DNA from: Salinisphaera hydrothermalis C41B8
GTDB taxonomy: Bacteria; Pseudomonadota; Gammaproteobacteria; Nevskiales; Salinisphaeraceae
Length of the DNA: 64,000 nt
Reading direction: 5' to 3'
NCBI RefSeq assembly: GCF_000732535.1
Contig: NZ_APNK01000005.1
Location: forward strand, 62,001-126,000
The position numbers were made by a program, and so were the translations under genes. The notes below the pieces were generated by a model. It was not told where the DNA came from, did no database searches, and was given only the letters and a program-made list of their open reading frames with translations. Shown here one piece after another: positions 57,222 through 64,000 of the stretch; position 1 is the stretch's first letter; each line of letters begins with the position of its first letter.

Positions 57222-57593
57222 ATGGACATGCAGCCCCGCGGCATCCGAATCAGCGAAGCACACCGTTATCTCGGCGTCGGCCGCGACGTGTTCAAGCGGG
57301 ATTACCGACCGTATCTGACGGTGATGACCCACAGCGAACGCACAAAAATCGTTGATAGGCACGATCTAGATCGGCTGTTCGAATACTACAAAGCCCAGTC
57401 TCAGAAAGGACCGTCATGCCCCGACAATCTTCCGGACTCATCAAGCGCTGGTCGAAAGACGGTACCCGCTACGTCTGGTACATCAAGAAAGAAATCGACG
57501 GGCACAAGCTACGAGAAAGCACGGGCACGGATAACCGCATCGAAGCCGAACAGATCCTCGCGCGCCGCATCGACGAGCTGCGCCAGGAACTGA
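57222..57593 (+). CDS. Excisionase-like DNA-binding protein
   Basis: A 123-residue frame. The first 65 residues are a winged-helix / AlpA-like module (GIRISEAHRYLGVGRDVFKR, then HSERTKIVDRHDLDRLFEYY), the usual excisionase type. The last 58 residues are read in a different frame across the start of the integrase gene and look unlike a domain (KTVPATSGTSRKK). The 178-nt overlap is far larger than the lambda xis-int overlap. The functional protein may be only the first half. Confidence 0.68.
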   Translation: MDMQPRGIRISEAHRYLGVGRDVFKRDYRPYLTVMTHSERTKIVDRHDLDRLFEYYKAQSQKGPSCPDNLPDSSSAGRKTVPATSGTSRKKSTGTSYEKARARITASKPNRSSRAASTSCARN

Positions 57594-58591
57594 AATTCGG
57601 GGAAGCGCCCGAGATTCTGTTCGAGCAGGCGGCCGCGCGCTATCTGGAGGAGCACGCTAGCCACAAGGCGATCCGTCGCGAGATCGATGCGCTCGACATC
57701 TGGATGCCACACATCGGGCATCTGCCGCTGCGACAAGTGCATGACGGCACACTCAACAAGCCGATCAAGGATCGTCAGCGCGAAGTATCGAACAGCACAA
57801 TCAACCGCGACCTCGCGCCGGTAAAGCGCATCCTGGAGCTCTCAGCACGCCTATGGCGCCACGAGTCGAACGGCAACCCATGGCTTGCGGTTCCGCCGCT
57901 GATTCGCACGCTGCCCACCAAGCACACGAAGCGCCCGCCCTACCCGATCTCGTGGGCCGAGCAGCGGCTGCTGTTCCCGCACCTGGATCCGCGCGTCGCG
58001 GCTATGGCCACGCTCGATATCCACACGGGCATGCGCGATGTCGAGCTCACGAGCCTGGAATGGAACTGGGAGGTCGAGATTGCCGGCGGGCCGCGCGGCT
58101 TTCGCCGATCCGCGTTTATCGTGCCGGGCTGGGTCACGAAGAACGACGAGCCGCGCGTCGTGTTTCTGAACACAGTGGCTCAGCGCATCATCGACGAGCG
58201 GCGCGGTGTTCATCCGCGCTGGGTTTGGCCGTCAATCCATCCGACGACCTACCACAAGCAGGCGACGGGCCGGATGCTCAACAGCAGCTGGAAACGCGCC
58301 CGCACCAAGGCCGCAAAGGAATACCCGTTGAAGATCGGCGGCGAGGCGCCGTGGGGTTTCGCGAATCTGCGCGCGCACGACCTGCGCCACACTTTCGGCC
58401 GACGGTTGCGCGCTGCGGGCGTGGGGAAAGAGGATCGGGCCGACCTGCTCGGCCACAAGCGCGGGGACGTGACGACCCATTACTCGGCCGCCGAACTGGA
58501 GCACCTGATCGAGTGCGTGGACAAGGTCTGCGAGGACGATGGCCGTCCGATGCTGCGTCTTGTCCGAACAAACACCTGGCGAACAGCGTGA
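57416..58591 (+). CDS. int: Tyrosine recombinase (phage integrase)
   Basis: A 391-residue protein with AAAGGA before the ATG. An N-terminal arm-binding domain (GLIKRWSKDGTRYVWYIKKE) is followed by a core-binding helical part. The catalytic residues are Arg in HTGMRDVELTS, HDLRHTFGRR (H-x-x-R) and LLGHKRGDVTTHYS (Gly-His and the nucleophile Tyr). It should act at the tRNA-Ala 3' end next to it. It is the last phage gene, which fits a tRNA-targeted temperate phage. Confidence 0.94.
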   Translation: MPRQSSGLIKRWSKDGTRYVWYIKKEIDGHKLRESTGTDNRIEAEQILARRIDELRQELKFGEAPEILFEQAAARYLEEHASHKAIRREIDALDIWMPHIGHLPLRQVHDGTLNKPIKDRQREVSNSTINRDLAPVKRILELSARLWRHESNGNPWLAVPPLIRTLPTKHTKRPPYPISWAEQRLLFPHLDPRVAAMATLDIHTGMRDVELTSLEWNWEVEIAGGPRGFRRSAFIVPGWVTKNDEPRVVFLNTVAQRIIDERRGVHPRWVWPSIHPTTYHKQATGRMLNSSWKRARTKAAKEYPLKIGGEAPWGFANLRAHDLRHTFGRRLRAAGVGKEDRADLLGHKRGDVTTHYSAAELEHLIECVDKVCEDDGRPMLRLVRTNTWRTA

Positions 58592-58619
58592 GACGGTTAC
58601 CGTCTCATTTCCGTCTCAC
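58588..58619. repeat. Three-copy TGAGACGG repeat at the integrase 3' end
   Basis: TGAGACGG at 58589-58596, then CCGTCTCA at 58600-58607 and again at 58611-58618. The first can pair with either of the others. These could be integrase arm-type sites beside the attachment core, or a terminator with two alternative stems. Confidence 0.55.
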
Positions 58620-58666
58620 GCTGCCCTGCGCGTTTTTCGCAGGCATCGCCAAGTATCTGAATTGTA

Positions 58667-58742
<76 letters not shown>

Positions 58743-58787
58743 GTCAAGCTGTTTCGTTACCGGGCAACCCTGGCTAACGAGCGGCGT

Positions 58788-58815
58788 ATGATAGCAGGCT
58801 TATTGCCGTTGCCAA
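58788..58815 (-). promoter_or_regulatory. Promoter of the tRNA-Ala gene
   Basis: On the minus strand TTGGCA (58815-58810), 16-nt spacer, TATCAT (58793-58788), each five of six to consensus. Transcription would start about 40 nt before the tRNA. Confidence 0.7.
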
Positions 58816-59060
58816 CCCCCATAGCGCAACTCACTACGACAATGACCGGTCAGCGTCCGGCACGCCAAGCCCGGGCGCACCGGATTGGCCCGCTCCCACA
58901 CCGGTATCAGGGCGCGTCTAGCGGGCCTACGCCAGTACGCTAACCCATCAACGACCGCATCGTAGAGCGCTCTCCAGCGGCCGACGCCACGTCGGGCGGT
59001 CAGGATGCCACCGCAAAAAACTCAGACGCCGCCGGGCATGAGCGCGCTCGCACGCGTCTG

Positions 59061-59095
59061 CTGTCGTATCACCGCGATCGGCCGCGATACGACAG
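59061..59095. repeat. Perfect 10-bp inverted repeat; only structure seen in the 58743-59102 gap
   Basis: CTGTCGTATC (59061-59070) and GATACGACAG (59086-59095) flank a GC-rich loop, just after the LOG-family gene stop. Without a T-run it is more likely an mRNA 3' structure than a strong terminator. Apart from the tRNA promoter, I see nothing else in this 360-bp stretch. Confidence 0.6.
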
Positions 59096-59102
59096 CGGTT
59101 CA

Positions 59103-59843
59103 TCACGCCTGGCGTTTGGCCCCTTCCGGCACCTGGCCATCGAGTGCGTCGGTCAGAAAATCATAGGCATGGTCGACGCTGTCGGCCTGATAGAACAGGC
59201 GCAGATCGTCATCGGCAATCAGGCCGAGTTCACGAAACACGTCGAAGTCGATCAACCGGCGCCAGAAGTCGTGCCCATAAAGGACCACGGGAATACGCGG
59301 CTGCTTGCCGGTCTGGATCAGCGTCAACATCTCGAACAGTTCGTCCATGGTGCCGAAGCCGCCGGGAAAGATGATCAGCGCCTTGGCAATATTCATGAAC
59401 CAGAACTTCCGCATGAAGAAATAGTGGAAGTTGAAGTTCAGCCGTTCGTGAACCCAGGCGTTAGTGCCCTGCTCGTGCGGCAATTCGATGTTCAAACCCA
59501 TCGACAATTCCGGGTTCACGTCGGCCGCGCCGCGATTGGCCGCCTCCATGATGCCAGGCCCACCGCCGGTACAGATGTAGTAATGCTCACCCGAGGCATG
59601 CTCGGCCATGGTCCAATCCATCATACGCCGGGCGAGTTCACGCGCTTCCGCATAGTAGTCGACGGTACCGTCGACCGGATCGTGATCGTGTGGGCGCAGC
59701 CGCGCCGAGCCCCAGAAGATCAAGCCATTGTGGACATCAAGCTCCATCAGCCGGGTGCGGGGCTCGATGTACTCGGACAGGATCCGGAGCGGACGTGCTT
59801 CCTCGCCGAGCATGAAATCCGGATCGGTATAGGCGTTCGACAT
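59103..59843 (-). CDS. LOG family protein (nucleotide phosphoribohydrolase-like)
   Basis: A 246-residue host protein. CTGGGPGIMEAANRGA and PGGFGTMDELFEMLTL are the two signature loops (the PGGxGT of LOG and lysine-decarboxylase-like proteins). It has an extra N-terminal part of about 60 residues compared with the short plant-type LOG, as in the TIGR00730 long group. Members split nucleoside monophosphates to base and ribose phosphate. It is divergent from clpB. Confidence 0.88.
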   Translation of the reverse strand: MSNAYTDPDFMLGEEARPLRILSEYIEPRTRLMELDVHNGLIFWGSARLRPHDHDPVDGTVDYYAEARELARRMMDWTMAEHASGEHYYICTGGGPGIMEAANRGAADVNPELSMGLNIELPHEQGTNAWVHERLNFNFHYFFMRKFWFMNIAKALIIFPGGFGTMDELFEMLTLIQTGKQPRIPVVLYGHDFWRRLIDFDVFRELGLIADDDLRLFYQADSVDHAYDFLTDALDGQVPEGAKRQA

Positions 59844-59947
59844 TCAGACCTCAGGTGATTTAGATCATGCCGGTTGGCGGCAAACGCGCGAGTATATCAG
59901 CGGTAGCGAGGTCTTCCGGCCGGGCCGACATCTCCATCAAACGGTGG

Positions 59948-59974
59948 TTGAATTGTTCAATGCAGGCCTTATTA
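59948..59974 (+). promoter_or_regulatory. Candidate heat-shock (sigma-32) promoter of clpB
   Basis: TTGAA at 59948-59952, 14-nt spacer, CCTTATTA at 59967-59974. The -35 matches the sigma-32 core; the -10 is a partial match to CCCATnTA. It is about 65 nt before the clpB ATG, and clpB is a heat-shock gene in related bacteria. Confidence 0.5.
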
Positions 59975-60040
59975 CACCGGTAAGCGATAGCCGTGCATCG
60001 CGCGGCACGATCAATCAGTTTTCATCAAGGGAAGCCGACC

Positions 60041-62632
<2,592 letters not shown>

Positions 62633-62656
62633 TCCGGCGGCCTGCCCCGCCCTGCA

Positions 62657-62685
62657 AGCCCGCGGCACACGCCGCGGGCTTTTTA
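62657..62685 (+). terminator. Intrinsic terminator after clpB
   Basis: AGCCCGCGG/CCGCGGGCT (62657-62665 and 62672-62680) with a six-base loop, followed by TTTTATT. Confidence 0.85.
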
Positions 62686-62781
62686 TTGCAAGAAAACCGG
62701 CGCCGGACCGGTCACTTGATTATCGCGACACCGCCCCACAGGGTCTCGGCACTTGTTTCAATCGGAACTACAGGATTGACC

Positions 62782-63612
62782 ATGCATAACGTGACCGCCA
62801 ATGGCGCAACGATCCCCGCGATCGGCTTCGGCACCTTCGAGCTCGAGCCGAAGGACGCCGAGGCGATGGTCGAACATGCACTCAAGGTCGGTTATCGCCA
62901 TATCGATACCGCCCAGGCCTACAAGAACGAAGACGCCGTCGGCCGCGGCATCAAGAACTCAGGCGTCGCCCGCGAAGACATCTTCCTGACCACCAAGGTC
63001 TGGACCGATCGCTTTACCGACGGCGAACTGCAGAAATCGGTAGCCGAGAGCCTGGAACGGCTCGACACCGATTATCTCGATCTGCTCCTACTGCACTGGC
63101 CGAACCCGGACGTCTCGCTCAAGGAAACACTGGCCGCACTCAACGAAGTGCAGGACCGGGGCCTGGTGCGCAATATCGGCATCAGCAACTTCACCAGCAC
63201 TCAGATCCACGAGGCGGCCGAACTCTCGGGCAAACCGCTGGCCACCAATCAGGTCGAGTACCATCCGTATCTCGACCAGAAGCCAGTGCTGGACGCCCTG
63301 TCCGAGCACGGTATCGCGCTGACCGCATACTGCCCGCTGGCCCGCGGGGAGGTCTTCAAGGACCCGACGCTGGAACGCATCGGCAAAAAGCACGGCAAGA
63401 ACGCCGGCCAGGTGGCACTGCGCTGGCTGATCCAGCAGGACAACGTCATTGCCGTACCCCGTTCGTCCACCCCGGACCACGTCGCCTCGAACTTCGAAGT
63501 ATTCGATTTCGAGCTGACGGAGGAAGAGATGAGCGAAATCAGCAAACTGCATTCCGAGGACGGGCGCATGATCAACCCGTCGTTCGCGCCTGCGTGGGAC
63601 AACGCGGCCTGA
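62782..63612 (+). CDS. Aldo/keto reductase
   Basis: A 276-residue host protein. It has IPAIGFGTFELEPKDAEAM, then GYRHIDTAQAYKNEDAVGR (catalytic Asp and Tyr), LTTKVWTDRF (Lys) and LLLLHWPNPD (His). IGISNFTSTQIHEA and NQVEYHPYLDQ are typical of the family, and AVPRSSTPDHVASNFEVFDF binds NADPH. It is of the 2,5-diketo-gluconate reductase type and reduces sugar or aldehyde carbonyls; substrate cannot be set from sequence. Confidence 0.93.
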   Translation: MHNVTANGATIPAIGFGTFELEPKDAEAMVEHALKVGYRHIDTAQAYKNEDAVGRGIKNSGVAREDIFLTTKVWTDRFTDGELQKSVAESLERLDTDYLDLLLLHWPNPDVSLKETLAALNEVQDRGLVRNIGISNFTSTQIHEAAELSGKPLATNQVEYHPYLDQKPVLDALSEHGIALTAYCPLARGEVFKDPTLERIGKKHGKNAGQVALRWLIQQDNVIAVPRSSTPDHVASNFEVFDFELTEEEMSEISKLHSEDGRMINPSFAPAWDNAA

Positions 63613-63642
63613 TCATCGCGGGCGATCGTCACCCGCAATCTG

Positions 63643-63675
63643 AAAAGCCGCGCTCATGGAGCGCGGCTTTTTTAT
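63643..63675. terminator. Bidirectional terminator between convergent host genes
   Basis: AGCCGCGCT/AGCGCGGCT (63646-63654 and 63660-63668) with A-run before and T-run after, so it works for both the aldo/keto reductase and the dehydrogenase on the other strand. Confidence 0.85.
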
Positions 63676-63717
63676 GGCGGGTCGGTATCGCGCCACCGAC
63701 GCCGATGCCAGTTTTTC

Positions 63718-64000
63718 TCAGGCGACGATCCGGGATCGGGCCAGCGCGAGTGCCGTAGCGGCGGACGTCTGTCCGGTCCGGGCAGCCTCGGCAAAGATAT
63801 CGTCCAGCGTTGCTTCGATTCCTGCTACACGTGCAGCCACGCGCTGGCCGTCATAGCCGGCCGGATCGATTTCGTCGGCCACGTTGATTACGCCACCGGC
63901 ATTGATCACGAAATCCGGCGCATAGACGATGCCCCGCTCGGCCAGGCGTGCCGCATCGGCATCGGTGGCAAGCTGATTGTTGGCCGCACCCGCGATCACG
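63718..64000 (-). CDS. Leucine/phenylalanine-type dehydrogenase (C-terminal part)
   Basis: The last 94 residues of a gene that continues past the right edge. It has IAGAANNQLATDADAARLAE, then RGIVYAPDFVINAGGVINVA, the C-terminal NAD-binding part of the Glu/Leu/Phe/Val dehydrogenase family. The N-G-G-V-I-N motif closes the cofactor site. These enzymes deaminate branched or aromatic amino acids to oxo acids. The catalytic Lys is outside the window. Confidence 0.85.
   Translation of the reverse strand, partial: VIAGAANNQLATDADAARLAERGIVYAPDFVINAGGVINVADEIDPAGYDGQRVAARVAGIEATLDDIFAEAARTGQTSAATALALARSRIVA

Larger units (their letters stand above)
1..58666. mobile_element. Lambdoid, probably short-tailed prophage (left end outside window)
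   Basis: A continuous set of phage modules (virion, lysis, packaging, replication, immunity, recombination, integrase) runs from the left edge to the 3' end of a tRNA-Ala gene at 58667. The integrase is the last phage gene and reads toward that tRNA, which is the usual arrangement for tRNA-targeted integration. The left attachment site is not in the window, so neither the full length nor the core repeat can be read here. The absence of tape measure, sheath and tube genes suggests a podovirus-like virion; that is inference. Confidence 0.93.

Overview
The window is almost entirely one temperate phage genome integrated in a GC-rich bacterial chromosome. About 5.3 kb of host DNA follows at the right end: a tRNA-Ala(CGC) gene, a LOG-family protein, ClpB, an aldo/keto reductase and the end of an amino-acid dehydrogenase. 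The lambdoid gene content (CI, Cro, CII, O/P-like, NinB, RusA, Bet/RecT, YqaJ) points to a gammaproteobacterial host. I cannot fix the genus. The left end of the prophage lies outside the window, so the element is longer than 58.6 kb.

Layout. From 1 to about 37.6 kb, nearly all genes are on the minus strand and form the late module. Read in transcription order (high to low coordinate) they are: holin, transglycosylase endolysin and spanin pair (37.6-36.0 kb); small Zn-ribbon, metallopeptidase and packaging genes with DUF2280 small terminase and a long large terminase (36.0-32.1 kb); portal, small accessory genes, a GroES-like protein, scaffold and major capsid protein (31.2-24.2 kb); connector, tail and fibre genes (24.1-12.8 kb); a second lipoprotein/membrane pair, a GNAT enzyme, an S74-type protein, and finally a polyvalent protein gene of more than 8.8 kb that runs off the left edge. 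No tape measure, sheath or tail-tube gene is seen, so a short-tailed (podovirus-like) virion is inferred. Three plus-strand genes (12.5, 31.3 and 37.8 kb) lie against this grain and look like morons.

The early module is lambda-like. A CI-type repressor (47.4-48.1 kb) is divergent from a Cro-like gene. The minus-strand early operon runs Cro, CII-like, O-like (with iterons inside), P-like, NinB, helicase-methyltransferase, HNH genes and RusA. The plus-strand operon (48.7-58.6 kb) carries small genes, Bet/RecT, DUF1351, YqaJ exonuclease, DnaQ-like exonuclease, SSB, a J-domain protein, an excisionase-like gene and a tyrosine integrase ending beside the tRNA-Ala target. Three copies of one operator-like sequence flank the repressor locus, and an exact TTGC-N6-TTGC CII-type site sits between cro and cII.

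Most notable observations: the giant polyvalent protein with toxin-like and protease-like segments; a large terminase that appears to carry a second, degenerate terminase nuclease domain; a helicase-adenine methyltransferase fusion; a conserved 22-nt box attached to four terminators inside the late operon; an unexplained plus-strand SHVIP zinc protein between portal and terminase; and a phage membrane protein ending in a PEP-CTERM-like tail. All assignments come from reading motifs by eye. No database search was run.
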